A stretch of 53,595 bases of DNA from Pseudopedobacter sp. GTDB lineage: Bacteria; Bacteroidota; Bacteroidia; Sphingobacteriales; Sphingobacteriaceae. Both the position numbers and the translations under genes were made by a program. Of this stretch, positions 1-8,640 are shown piece after piece. Below the pieces are notes generated by a model. That model did no database searches. It had not been told where the DNA came from and saw only the letters and a list, made by a program, of their open reading frames with translations. The stretch is taken from assembly GCA_014378105.1 (NCBI GenBank), contig JACMOI010000042.1:1-53595 (forward strand), read 5' to 3'. The stretch's first letter is position 1. Each line of letters starts with the position of its first letter.

Positions 1-1224
1 TATTATTTAACAGGCTTAAATTTATCATCAACTGATTTTAATGAGAATGCTGGCTGTGGCGTAGGTCAGGATGGTTTTGTAAGATACGTCGATGCTAAAC
101 AAGGTCACTTATATGCTTTGTTAATCAATAATTTTACAAGTACTGATAACGGTTTTAGATTAGATTTTACCACCAGTACTGTAGATTTTTTAGGTCCAGC
201 ACCCAGTTTTCAGACTCAAAATAAATTTTGCGATACAGATTTTAGCTCCACTTATATTCCAGATGAGATTAGACCAGGTTATACATTTAAATGGGATTTT
301 GGTGAAGGAGCAGTCAACCGAACAAGTACTACTGCCGGACCTGTATATGTGAAATATAACGGTCCAGGAGAGCGAACAGTTACCTTACAGATCACCAGCC
401 CTTTAGGTTGTACCACTTACCGATCTTATTTTTTTAAAGATATTGGACCGCTACCCGTTCCTAAATTAGCTGATATTTCTAAAACATATTGTGTTGGAGA
501 TACTTTAGTCATTACTCCAACAAATCAACCAGAAGGTTCTGAAGCAGTTTGGACGTTACCAACCGGAAAGGAAATCACTACCAGCGGTGAATTAGTCGTT
601 CCTTTAACCACTGATTCTCTGTCCGGAATTTATACTTTAAAATATACTGAAGAACCATGTTCAGGATCGGCAAATACTATTGAAATCAAAGTTCTAAAAA
701 AACCTATTGCAAATTTCGAAATTGATCCTACACCAGATCAATTGTATAGTGCCCCAATTCAATTTAACTTTGTAAACTCGAGTAAAAATGCAACTGGTTA
801 TCTATGGAATTTTGGAGATGGAGAAACCAGTACAGCTGTGAGCCCTTCACATACTTATACAAAATCTGGCAGATATCTCATTAGCTTAGTATCCTATAAT
901 CAACAATGTGCAGACACTCTTACGCTTCCTGTTTTAAAAATATTAGAAGAAGGTCATGTTTTAGTCCCGAATGCATTTACTCCTAATGGAGATGGAAATA
1001 ATGACCAGTTTAATGTGCTGATTGCCAATCTTAAAACTTATCATATTGATATTTTTAATAGATATGGATCAATTGTTTTTTCTTCCGATAGAATTATTGA
1101 TAGTTGGGACGGAACTTATAAAGGAAAAACAATGCCCGTTGGGGTTTATTATTTTATCATCAGTGCCGTTGATCTTACCGGAAATAAAATATTTAAAAAG
1201 AATAGCGTAACTTTAATTAGATGA
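1..1224 (+). CDS. T9SS type B sorting domain protein with PKD repeats (5' end outside window)
   Basis: The reading frame is open from base 1, so the N-terminus lies outside the window; 407 residues are visible. They include a degenerate PKD-like unit (WDFGEG near visible residue 98), a clear PKD domain (WNFGDG near 269) and a C-terminal gliding-motility-associated (CHU_C / type B) sorting domain from about residue 320. That domain shows VPNAFTPNGDG, then IFNRYG, WDGTYKGK and PVGVYYF. In Bacteroidota this C-terminal domain directs export through the type IX secretion system and anchoring at the cell surface; PKD domains usually mediate adhesion or spacing. The likely role is a surface adhesin or cell-wall-associated protein. 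The stop TGA overlaps the ATG of the next small ORF. Domain calls are strong; the specific substrate is unknown. Confidence 0.93.
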   Translation, partial: YYLTGLNLSSTDFNENAGCGVGQDGFVRYVDAKQGHLYALLINNFTSTDNGFRLDFTTSTVDFLGPAPSFQTQNKFCDTDFSSTYIPDEIRPGYTFKWDFGEGAVNRTSTTAGPVYVKYNGPGERTVTLQITSPLGCTTYRSYFFKDIGPLPVPKLADISKTYCVGDTLVITPTNQPEGSEAVWTLPTGKEITTSGELVVPLTTDSLSGIYTLKYTEEPCSGSANTIEIKVLKKPIANFEIDPTPDQLYSAPIQFNFVNSSKNATGYLWNFGDGETSTAVSPSHTYTKSGRYLISLVSYNQQCADTLTLPVLKILEEGHVLVPNAFTPNGDGNNDQFNVLIANLKTYHIDIFNRYGSIVFSSDRIIDSWDGTYKGKTMPVGVYYFIISAVDLTGNKIFKKNSVTLIR

Positions 1225-1349
1225 GTTTTATAGGTAAAAAAAGAAATTACAGATTCAGAGGCGAGAATGCTAATCGAGAAAAAAGGATTTTCTGGATATT
1301 AATCATCGCCGTCAGTTTGTTTTTTATGCTGATAGAATATTTTAGATAA
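1221..1349 (+). CDS. Small single-span membrane protein, 42 aa, overlapping the T9SS gene
   Basis: ATG at 1221 overlaps the preceding TGA (ATGA), the usual arrangement for translational coupling. The 42-residue product has a strongly basic N-terminal half (KKRNYRFR, NREKR) and one hydrophobic segment at about residues 24-38 followed by EYFR. This predicts a small inner-membrane protein with a cytoplasmic basic tail. It is followed at once by a hairpin terminator, so it would be the last gene of the transcript. I do not recognise a family. Support comes from the overlap, the sensible amphipathic composition and the fit between stop codon and terminator; conservation has not been checked. Confidence 0.55.
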   Translation: MSFIGKKRNYRFRGENANREKRIFWILIIAVSLFFMLIEYFR

Positions 1350-1360
1350 ATTCTTAAAAA

Positions 1361-1394
1361 CAAAAAAGGCGATATTTTCATATCACCTTTTTTG
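1361..1394. terminator. Bidirectional hairpin terminator
   Basis: CAAAAAAGGCGATAT and ATATCACCTTTTTTG form a 15-bp stem with one mismatch and a 4-base loop. A-rich and T-rich flanks allow termination in both directions, between the rightward small ORF and the leftward DUF5606 gene. Confidence 0.75.
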
Positions 1395-1408
1395 TTTTTA
1401 GTTAAATT

Positions 1409-1939
1409 TTATGGATTTTTACTTCCTCCAGTTTTTTTAACCGCTACACTTTTGGTGTTTGCCGCTTTATCACTTCTAGGCTTAGCTGCTTTCGCAGGAT
1501 TTTTAATTGCTTTTGGTTTTTCTTTTACTTCGGTTTTTCCTTCTTCTTCAACTTTTTCAGCTTCAGAGAATAAGGGTAAATCTTTTATAATATGGAACCA
1601 GTTTACGATTTTTTTAATATCTGAAGAATAAACTCGAGCCTCATCATGTTCTGCAGCTACCTCAAAAAAGAATTTTCTTAACTCCTTTCCATCAGCCTTA
1701 GCTTCCGGAACTTTTACAGCAGTTTTCATCTTTTCAAAAATATCTTTCAACCTTAAATCTTCATCTTCACCATAAACAGTAATGTCTTCAAGTGATGCTA
1801 ATTTAGCAGTAGACATATTCACGATAGTTTTAGATTTTTGCTCATCTAAACTTTCTAAAATGAAACCCGTTTTATTTTGCCCAATTAATTTATACAATCC
1901 CGGCTTACCGGAAACAGCTACTAAGCCTTCTAAATTCAT
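1409..1939 (-). CDS. DUF5606 domain-containing protein
   Basis: A 176-residue protein beginning MNLEGLVAVSGKPGLYKL, which matches the start I recall for the Bacteroidota DUF5606 family. The N-terminal ~130 residues look like a compact domain (GKPGLYKL, NKTGFILESLDE, NMSTAKLASLEDI). The C-terminal ~45 residues are Lys/Ala/Pro-rich and low in complexity (KEKPKAIKNPAKAAKPRS), probably disordered and possibly nucleic-acid binding. No signal peptide, so it is cytoplasmic. Its molecular function is not known. It lies 30 bases downstream of the cyclophilin gene on the same strand, so the two are probably co-transcribed. The family call is from memory of the N-terminal pattern. Confidence 0.85.
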   Translation of the reverse strand: MNLEGLVAVSGKPGLYKLIGQNKTGFILESLDEQKSKTIVNMSTAKLASLEDITVYGEDEDLRLKDIFEKMKTAVKVPEAKADGKELRKFFFEVAAEHDEARVYSSDIKKIVNWFHIIKDLPLFSEAEKVEEEGKTEVKEKPKAIKNPAKAAKPRSDKAANTKSVAVKKTGGSKNP

Positions 1940-1969
1940 ATGTTAGTTTTTAAATTTTATACTAGCAGA

Positions 1970-2431
1970 TTAATCTTCGATTACCTCGATAGATAAAATC
2001 TTATCTCCTTGTCTAATATCATCTACAACATCAACATTTTCAACCACTTTACCAAAGCAAGTGTGGTTTCTATCTAAATGTGCTGTGTTCGCTCTGCTGT
2101 GACAAATAAAGAATTGTGATCCTCCGGTATTTCTTCCAGCATGTGCCATTGATAATACACCTCTATCATGGTATTGATTTTCACCTGTTAACTCGCAATC
2201 AATATGATAACCTGGCCCGCCTGAACCTGCTTTGTGAGCAGTAGCCTCATCCTTTGAAAAAGGACAACCACCTTGAACCATGAAATTTGGGATAACACGA
2301 TGAAAAGCTATTCCATTATAAAATCCTTCTTTTGCTAATTTTTTAAAGTTAGCTACCGCTTTTGGTGCGTCTTTCTCGTAAAATTCAACGGTCATGTCAC
2401 CTTTCGCAGTTTTTATTATTGCTTTACTCAT
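1970..2431 (-). CDS. Peptidyl-prolyl cis-trans isomerase, cyclophilin type
   Basis: A 153-residue single-domain cyclophilin that isomerises Xaa-Pro bonds during protein folding. The active-site signature is intact: FHRVIPNFMVQGG at residues 43-55 carries the catalytic Arg45, and GGSQFFICHS near 103-112 lines the proline pocket. No signal peptide, so it is cytoplasmic. The length is usual for small bacterial PpiB-like enzymes. A minus-strand TAATTTTG (2456-2463) fits the Bacteroidota -7 motif TAnnTTTG and would give an 18-base leader; no good -33 motif is visible. DUF5606 follows 30 bases downstream. Confidence 0.95.
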   Translation of the reverse strand: MSKAIIKTAKGDMTVEFYEKDAPKAVANFKKLAKEGFYNGIAFHRVIPNFMVQGGCPFSKDEATAHKAGSGGPGYHIDCELTGENQYHDRGVLSMAHAGRNTGGSQFFICHSRANTAHLDRNHTCFGKVVENVDVVDDIRQGDKILSIEVIED

Positions 2432-2518
2432 TTGATTTTTAATTTATAGAAAGGGCAAAATTAATAAAATTTTCAGGCTAAGGGAACGTTTTAGTGCTTT
2501 ATCCGTATTTTTAAAAAA

Positions 2519-3775
2519 ATGAAACGAATCCTACTATTATTTATTCTATTTTCTTTGATATCAAAAAGCTTTGCTTCGTCTATTTTAATCAACATGGATG
2601 AGCAGCAGCGTAATCATTTAAAAGCTTACGGAGTAGCTTTTTGGGTACTTAAAAAGGGTTTAGAAGTAGATTGGTTATTGAATTATAAAGGAGGTAGTTT
2701 TTTGATTGCTTATAATAGTACTTTAGAAAATGAGTTAAAAATTAGAGGTGTCAGCTATGATGTATTAGCTGATGCTAAAGTGAATGCCATTTTAACCGAA
2801 ATCAATAATCCTGAGGTGAATATGGACTTGGTAAAGTTAGAAAAAGCGCCTAAAATTGCAGTTTACTCGCCTAAAAGTAAACTTCCTTGGGATGACGCCG
2901 TTACGATGGTACTTACCTATGCAGAAATTCCTTATGATGTGATTTATGATGAAGAAGTGGTTGGAGGTAAATTACCTGAATATGATTGGCTTCACTTACA
3001 TCATGAAGATTTTACTGGCCAATACGGTAGGTTTTGGGCAAATTATAGAAATGCAGCATGGTATCAAGATGATGTGAAATATCAAGAATTTACAGCTAAA
3101 AAGCTAGGATTTAAGAAAGTTTCTCAAATGAAACTAGCTGTTGCCGAGAAAATAAGAGATTTCTGTGGTGGTGGAGGTTTCCTTTTTGCGATGTGCTCTG
3201 GCACTGATAGTTATGATATTGCACTCGCTTCCGCGGGAATTGATATTTGTGAAAACATGTTCGATGGAGACGGCGTAACTCCCAATGCGCAATCTAAATT
3301 AGATTTTACCCAAACATTTGCTTTTCAAAATTTCAAGCTCGATTTAAACCCAATGAATTATGAGTTTTCTGATATTGATGTGACTAATAATCGCCGCGTT
3401 GATCAGGCGCATGATTATTTTACACTTTTTGATTTCTCTGCAAAATGGGATGTTGTGCCAACTATGCTTACTCAAAATCATGAAAAAGTAGTCAAAGGCT
3501 TTATGGGACAAACCACCGCTTTTAAAGAATCATTATTAAAACCTGATGTTCTAGTCATGGGCGAGCTTAAATCGGCTGGTGAAGCTAGGTATATCCATGG
3601 CGAGTTTGGAAAAGGACAATGGACTTTTTACGGCGGTCACGACCCTGAAGATTACCAGCATTTAGTGGGTGATCCTCCTACTGATTTAACTCTTTACCCA
3701 AATTCTCCCGGTTATCGACTAATTCTAAATAATATTCTTTTTCCAGCTGCAAAAAAGAAGAAGCAAAAGACTTAA
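2519..3775 (+). CDS. Exported conserved protein (family often labelled 'asparagine synthetase B')
   Basis: A 418-residue protein with a signal peptide (MKRILLLFILFSLISKSFA, cleavage near residue 20). From memory, close homologues in Sphingobacteriaceae are auto-named asparagine synthetase B, but I see neither an N-terminal Cys glutaminase nor an SGGVDS ATP-pyrophosphatase loop, so that name is not supported. Visible features are IAVYSPKSKLPWDDAVTMVLTYAEIPYDVIYDEE split around residues 112-145, a Gly/Cys-rich stretch GGGGFLFAMCSGTDS, and HGEFGKGQWTFYGGHDPED. These resemble the class-I glutamine-amidotransferase/ThuA-like flavodoxin folds found in exported Bacteroidota proteins. The C-terminus is a Lys-rich tail (KKKKQK). 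Function unknown. The gene stands alone between a divergent cyclophilin and truC. Confidence 0.8.
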   Translation: MKRILLLFILFSLISKSFASSILINMDEQQRNHLKAYGVAFWVLKKGLEVDWLLNYKGGSFLIAYNSTLENELKIRGVSYDVLADAKVNAILTEINNPEVNMDLVKLEKAPKIAVYSPKSKLPWDDAVTMVLTYAEIPYDVIYDEEVVGGKLPEYDWLHLHHEDFTGQYGRFWANYRNAAWYQDDVKYQEFTAKKLGFKKVSQMKLAVAEKIRDFCGGGGFLFAMCSGTDSYDIALASAGIDICENMFDGDGVTPNAQSKLDFTQTFAFQNFKLDLNPMNYEFSDIDVTNNRRVDQAHDYFTLFDFSAKWDVVPTMLTQNHEKVVKGFMGQTTAFKESLLKPDVLVMGELKSAGEARYIHGEFGKGQWTFYGGHDPEDYQHLVGDPPTDLTLYPNSPGYRLILNNILFPAAKKKKQKT

Positions 3776-3835
3776 TTATCTTTGTTGAAAATAATTAAGC
3801 TTTTGGCATTCCACCCAAAGTATTTAGTATAATAA

Positions 3836-4528
3836 ATGTTAGAGATTCTTTATCAGGATGATTATATCGTGGCTATAAATAAGCCACATGGTTTGTTAGT
3901 TCATCAATCTTCCATCGCTCGTGATGCGGAGGAATTTGCATTGCAGCTCTTAAGAGATCAAATAGGGAAAAATGTTTGGCCTGCGCATCGTTTAGATCGT
4001 AAAACTGGAGGTGTACTTTTATTTGCACTTGACCAAGAAACCAATAAAATGCTGCAAGGTTTATTCAGAGAAAACCAAATGCAAAAAAAATACTTAGCAA
4101 TCGTTCGCGGTTACTTCCCGGATGAAATAAAGATTGATTATCCTTTAAAAAAAGAAAATGGAGCTATACAAGAGGCTTGTACGAAGGTGAAACTATTAAA
4201 ACATTTTGAAGTGCCATTTGAAATTGGGAAATATCCCACATCAAGATATTCGTTGGTAGAAGCACATCCACAAACGGGTAGAATGCATCAAATTAGAAAG
4301 CATTTGGCACACGTAATGCATCCAATCATTGGCGATCGGCCTCATGGATGTAACAAACAAAATAGATATTTTAAAGATGAGTTTGTTATGGATACCATGA
4401 TGCTACATGCTTTTGAATTAAGTTTTAATCATCCTTATTCTAAAGATAAAATCTATTTAAAAGCAACATTGTTGCCTGCTTTTGAAGGCATGCTTTCCAT
4501 GATGAATCATTTAAACTTGACGAAATAA
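3836..4528 (+). CDS. truC: tRNA pseudouridine(65) synthase TruC-like (RluA family)
   Basis: A 230-residue RluA-family pseudouridine synthase, close in length to E. coli TruC, which modifies U65 of tRNA. The catalytic motif AHRLDRKTGG (residues 50-59) carries the nucleophile Asp54; the KKYLAIVRG and HQIRKHLAH motifs of the family are also present. No S4 domain precedes it, which favours TruC over RluC/RluD. TATCTTTG at 3777-3784 is a possible -7 element about 50 bases upstream. A strong hairpin terminator follows the stop. The RluA-family call is certain; the exact RNA target is inferred. Confidence 0.88.
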   Translation: MLEILYQDDYIVAINKPHGLLVHQSSIARDAEEFALQLLRDQIGKNVWPAHRLDRKTGGVLLFALDQETNKMLQGLFRENQMQKKYLAIVRGYFPDEIKIDYPLKKENGAIQEACTKVKLLKHFEVPFEIGKYPTSRYSLVEAHPQTGRMHQIRKHLAHVMHPIIGDRPHGCNKQNRYFKDEFVMDTMMLHAFELSFNHPYSKDKIYLKATLLPAFEGMLSMMNHLNLTK

Positions 4529-4558
4529 AAAAATCCAGACAAAAAAATCTGGATTTTA
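4529..4558. terminator. Hairpin terminator between truC and the AGCS gene
   Basis: AAAATCCAGA and TCTGGATTTT form a perfect 10-bp stem with an 8-base loop, flanked by A and T runs. It serves convergent genes and can act in both directions. Confidence 0.8.
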
Positions 4559-4578
4559 AATTCTTACCAACTTAAAGT

Positions 4579-6195
4579 TTAATTAAACTTTGCTTTAATA
4601 GCTTTCATATATTTCTTCATTTCTTCTTTTACTTTAGGAGAGAGGATAATGAGCCCAATCATATTTGGGAAAACCATAGCCAAAATCATGGCATCAGAAA
4701 ACTTAACTACCGAATCTAAGGTGGCTGCAGCTCCAATTACTACGAAAATCAGAAATATAATTTTATAAGTAATATCAGATGTTTTTGATCGTCCAAATAA
4801 ATATTTCCAAGCCTGTAAGCCATAATATGACCAAGATAACATCGTAGAAAAGGCAAACAAAACAATGGCAACAGTAAGCACATAAGAGAAATGTGGAATT
4901 ACCGCATCAAACGCTAATGTTGTTAAATCAACACCTCCTGCTGCAATACCAGTAGCTTTAATGGTGACATTTCCAGCAGCATCAGTCATTCCGTAATCAA
5001 ACAAGCCATCCATGTTATAAAAAATAATAACTAAGGCTGTCATGGTACAAATCACTACGGTATCTATGAATGGTTCTAATAAAGATACAACACCTTCACT
5101 GGCAGGATAACGAGTTCTTACTGCAGAGTGTGCAATAGATGCAGAGCCTACCCCGGCTTCATTAGAAAATGCGGCTCTTCTAAAACCTGTGATTAATACG
5201 CCTAAAAACCCACCCATTCCTGCTGATGGTGAAAATGCTTCTGAAAAAATTAAACCGAAAGCATGACCAACATAATTAATATGCGCAAAAATAATAATCA
5301 GACAAGCTAAAACATACAAGCCAGCCATAAACGGTACAATACGCTCCGTCCATACGGCAATCCTTTTAATACCTCCCAAAATTACGATGGCTACAATTGC
5401 AGCAATTGCTAATCCTAACAATGTTTTTACAAATCCCCCATCTAAACCAAAAGTTGAAGTTATTTGAGCCACGGCTTGGTTAGATTGAAATGCATTACCA
5501 CCACCAAATGAAGCACCCACACAAAGAATAGCAAAAACGATTGCCAGAGTTTTACCTAACGGGCCCATTTTTAACTCTGCTAATCCTTTTTTAAGGTAAT
5601 ACATTGGCCCACCATGAATAGTTCCGTCTTTGTCGACATCTCTATACTTCACGCCTAAGGTACATTCCACAAATTTTGAAGACATGCCTAATAAACCGGC
5701 TAAAATCATCCAGAATGTTGCTCCTGGACCGCCAACTGCAATTGCTACAGCTACACCAGCAATATTTCCAAGTCCTACCGTGCCCGAAACAGCTGCGGTT
5801 AATGCTTGAAAATGACTTACTTCTCCATCTCTTCTTTCATCGTCAGAAGACGGCAAAATGGCCTCGTCATCAGGGTGTGATTTATTGGGTCCATTTCCTT
5901 CAACAAAATCATATTTACCCTGAACAACTTTAATAGCCATCGGAAATTTGCGAATATTTACAAAGGAGAAATAAAATGTAAAAAAAAGTGCTCCTCCAAT
6001 TAATATGATTAACACAATTGGAATACTAAGCGTATCTGTTACTGGAATAGCAGTAAAAACAAGAGACTCCCAAGCGTCTGCTATAGGCGCAAAACCTTTA
6101 TTAATCTTTTCATCGATTCCTTCCGCAGCAAACAAATTATTGGATGCTAAAACTGCTGTTAATAATAAAATGCTTCGTAATAATTTTGATTTCAT
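4579..6195 (-). CDS. Alanine/glycine:cation symporter (AGCS family)
   Basis: A 538-residue polytopic membrane protein of the AGCS (AlsT/DagA) family, which takes up alanine or glycine with Na+ or H+. Family signatures include GTVGLGNIAGVAVAIAVGGP (about residues 138-157), GGPMYYL, GGNAFQSNQ and AFSNEAGVGSASIAHS. The N-terminus has a cleavable-looking signal sequence (SILLLTAVLASNNLFA), which I also associate with Bacteroidota members. It is divergent from the APC permease gene; the 216 bases between them are AT-rich, with no confident promoter. Confidence 0.95.
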   Translation of the reverse strand: MKSKLLRSILLLTAVLASNNLFAAEGIDEKINKGFAPIADAWESLVFTAIPVTDTLSIPIVLIILIGGALFFTFYFSFVNIRKFPMAIKVVQGKYDFVEGNGPNKSHPDDEAILPSSDDERRDGEVSHFQALTAAVSGTVGLGNIAGVAVAIAVGGPGATFWMILAGLLGMSSKFVECTLGVKYRDVDKDGTIHGGPMYYLKKGLAELKMGPLGKTLAIVFAILCVGASFGGGNAFQSNQAVAQITSTFGLDGGFVKTLLGLAIAAIVAIVILGGIKRIAVWTERIVPFMAGLYVLACLIIIFAHINYVGHAFGLIFSEAFSPSAGMGGFLGVLITGFRRAAFSNEAGVGSASIAHSAVRTRYPASEGVVSLLEPFIDTVVICTMTALVIIFYNMDGLFDYGMTDAAGNVTIKATGIAAGGVDLTTLAFDAVIPHFSYVLTVAIVLFAFSTMLSWSYYGLQAWKYLFGRSKTSDITYKIIFLIFVVIGAAATLDSVVKFSDAMILAMVFPNMIGLIILSPKVKEEMKKYMKAIKAKFN

Positions 6196-6411
6196 ATAGA
6201 TTATAAAATGGTGAAAAGGCAGAATATATTCATTTAATGCTTAATAACCAAGTTCATTACTTCATTTTGTTTCTATAATATCTATATTTGAAATTACGTA
6301 ACAAAAATATTCCCTCTTAAAAAAAATGTAGAATGTTTCACATTTTACAGTATTTTAGATTTTTTATTACACACAATATTTGTTTTATCCTAACTAAACG
6401 ACACTTCTTAA

Positions 6412-7929
6412 ATGAGTCTATTTGTAAAAAAATCGATTAGCCAATTACTGGCAGACGCCGCCGAATCTGAAAAAACCTTAAAAAGAACCTTAACCGCAAG
6501 TTCATTAATAGCTTTAGGTGTTGGTGCAATTATAGGTGCCGGACTGTTTGTTAGAACTGCTGCCGCTGCGGCACAGCATGCTGGTCCATCTGTAACTATT
6601 GGTTTTATTATTGCGTCCATAGGTTGTGCATTAGCAGGTCTTTGCTACGCTGAACTTTCATCTTCAATCCCAATTGCGGGTAGTGCTTACACTTATAGCT
6701 ATGCAACAATGGGTGAGTTGGTGGCCTGGATTATTGGTTGGGATTTAATTTTAGAGTATGCAGTTGGTGCCGCAACAGTAGGTATTGCTTGGAGTGAATA
6801 CCTCAATAATCTGCTGGTAGAAGTGATACGCGTATCTCCCATTCCTTATGAATGGTGTCACTCTCCATTTCAGCAAAGTTTAGATGGCACCCAACATGGC
6901 GTTATAAATTTACCTGCACTTTTTATAGTTTCAGTTTTAACATTACTTTTAATTAAGGGCACCCAAGAATCAGCATTGGTAAATGGAATTATAGTTATTG
7001 TAAAAGTTTCTATCGTAATATTAATTATCGTTATTGGATGGCAATTTATAAATCCAGTTAACCATACTCCGTATATTCCTGAAGCAACTACTTATACAGA
7101 TCATCAAGGAATTACTTATGATTACGGAGGTATTATGGGTATTTTAGGTGCTGCAGGTGTGGTATTCTTTGCCTTCATTGGTTTTGATGCAGTGAGTACA
7201 ACTGCACAGGAAGCAATAAATCCAAAAAGAGATATGCCAATTGGCATCCTAGGTTCATTAGTAATATGTACCATTTTATATGTTCTTTTTTCTCATGTAT
7301 TAACCGGTGTTGCAACTGTAGAAGATTTTAGAACTACTGGAAGAGAAGCATCCGTAGCTTTTGCAATCAATAAATACATGATAGGGTATGCATGGCTAGC
7401 ACAGTATGTAACAGTAGCTATCTTATTTGGATTTTCATCCGTTATTTTGGTGATGTTACTGGGTCAGTCTAGAGTATTCTACGCCATGAGTGCTGATGGT
7501 TTAATGCCTAAAATGTTTAGTGACTTACATCCTAAATTCAAGACTCCTTATAAAGCTAACTTATTAATTTTAGTCCTAGTTGGTTTATTTGCGGCTTTTG
7601 TACCAGGCGATATTGTAGGTGATATGACCAGTATAGGTACATTATTCGCCTTTATGCTGGTTTGTGCTGCGGTGATTATATTAAGAAGAACTAATCCAGA
7701 ATTGCCTCGTCAGTTCAAAACTCCTTGGGTTCCTTTTGTTCCAATCTTAGGAATTTTAGTATGTGGCGCCATGATTTTTGGTCTAGGATGGATTAACTGG
7801 TTACGTTTAATTGTTTGGTTAGCTATTGGTTTCGTTATCTATTTCGGATACAGCAAAAAACATTCTCTATTACAAAAAGGTATACTTGTTGATCCTAAAG
7901 ATCCACCAGCACCAAAAATAGAAGAATAA
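6412..7929 (+). CDS. APC-superfamily amino acid permease (CAT-like)
   Basis: A 505-residue permease with about 12 hydrophobic helices. The N-terminal ALGVGAIIGAGLFVRTAAAA motif in the first helix is the substrate-backbone binding loop of the APC family. FFAFIGFDAVSTTAQEA and NPKRDMPIG in the middle match cationic-amino-acid-transporter (CAT/YfnA-like) members. The likely role is import of amino acids; the specific substrate cannot be read from sequence. TATATTTG (6283-6290) is a possible -7 motif 120 bases upstream, but its -33 spacing is poor. A strong terminator follows. Confidence 0.93.
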   Translation: MSLFVKKSISQLLADAAESEKTLKRTLTASSLIALGVGAIIGAGLFVRTAAAAAQHAGPSVTIGFIIASIGCALAGLCYAELSSSIPIAGSAYTYSYATMGELVAWIIGWDLILEYAVGAATVGIAWSEYLNNLLVEVIRVSPIPYEWCHSPFQQSLDGTQHGVINLPALFIVSVLTLLLIKGTQESALVNGIIVIVKVSIVILIIVIGWQFINPVNHTPYIPEATTYTDHQGITYDYGGIMGILGAAGVVFFAFIGFDAVSTTAQEAINPKRDMPIGILGSLVICTILYVLFSHVLTGVATVEDFRTTGREASVAFAINKYMIGYAWLAQYVTVAILFGFSSVILVMLLGQSRVFYAMSADGLMPKMFSDLHPKFKTPYKANLLILVLVGLFAAFVPGDIVGDMTSIGTLFAFMLVCAAVIILRRTNPELPRQFKTPWVPFVPILGILVCGAMIFGLGWINWLRLIVWLAIGFVIYFGYSKKHSLLQKGILVDPKDPPAPKIEE

Positions 7930-7935
7930 ATTTTA

Positions 7936-7967
7936 AAAAGGTTCGGGAATTTCACCGGACCTTTTTT
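7936..7967 (+). terminator. Rho-independent terminator after the APC permease gene
   Basis: AAAAGGTTCGG and CCGGACCTTTT pair over 11 bp with one mismatch, closing a short loop (GAATTTCA) and followed by a T run. Confidence 0.8.
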
Positions 7968-8052
7968 GTTTTCACAACCTGCTATTCTTTTATATTGCAA
8001 ATTCGATTATTTTATAAATTGCTTTACATTTGATCAAGTTAAATTCAAATTC

Positions 8053-8625
8053 ATGAAAAATTATTTCAATCTTAAAGAGATTCTGTCCGTGAGCATGATT
8101 TTGTTTGCCATTATTGATATTCTAGGATCTATCCCTGTGATTATTCAATTGAGACAAAAAGCAGGGCATATCCAATCAGAAAAGGCCACTACTGTTTCTT
8201 TATTATTGATGATCGTTTTTCTATTCTTGGGAGAAGGATTATTAAATATCATAGGCTTAGATATTTCTTCTTTTGCCATTGCAGGATCTATCGTGATTTT
8301 CATCATCGCTATGGAAATGGTTTTAGGCATTAATTTTTTTAAAGAAGAAATACCAGAAGCAGTTTCTATTGTTCCTTTAGCCTTCCCGTTGATTGCGGGA
8401 GCGGGTACTATGACGACTTTATTGTCTCTAAAAGCAGAATATGCAACACCAAATATTGTAGTAGGAATTATAATAAATATGATTTTTGTTTACATTGTAC
8501 TTAAAAATTCTTTACACATCGAAAAGCTTTTTGGACCAACAGGATTACACATCTTAAGGAAAGCCTTTGGGATTATTCTTTTAGCCATCGCGATTAAATT
8601 GTTTAGAAATAATACAGGATTGTGA
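8053..8625 (+). CDS. MarC-family (UPF0056) integral membrane protein
   Basis: A 190-residue protein with about six membrane helices. It matches the MarC/NAAT family (IDILGSIPVI near the N-terminus, PLAFPLIAGAGTMTTLLSL in the middle). The family is often named neutral amino acid transporter, but for E. coli MarC no transport or drug-resistance role is established. I chose ATG 8053 over an upstream in-frame codon at 7966 because the extra residues would run into the preceding terminator and the MarC domain begins at this ATG. TACATTTG (8025-8032) is a possible -7 element giving a ~14-base leader. Confidence 0.88.
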   Translation: MKNYFNLKEILSVSMILFAIIDILGSIPVIIQLRQKAGHIQSEKATTVSLLLMIVFLFLGEGLLNIIGLDISSFAIAGSIVIFIIAMEMVLGINFFKEEIPEAVSIVPLAFPLIAGAGTMTTLLSLKAEYATPNIVVGIIINMIFVYIVLKNSLHIEKLFGPTGLHILRKAFGIILLAIAIKLFRNNTGL

Positions 8626-8640
8626 TTTTAAACACAAGTA

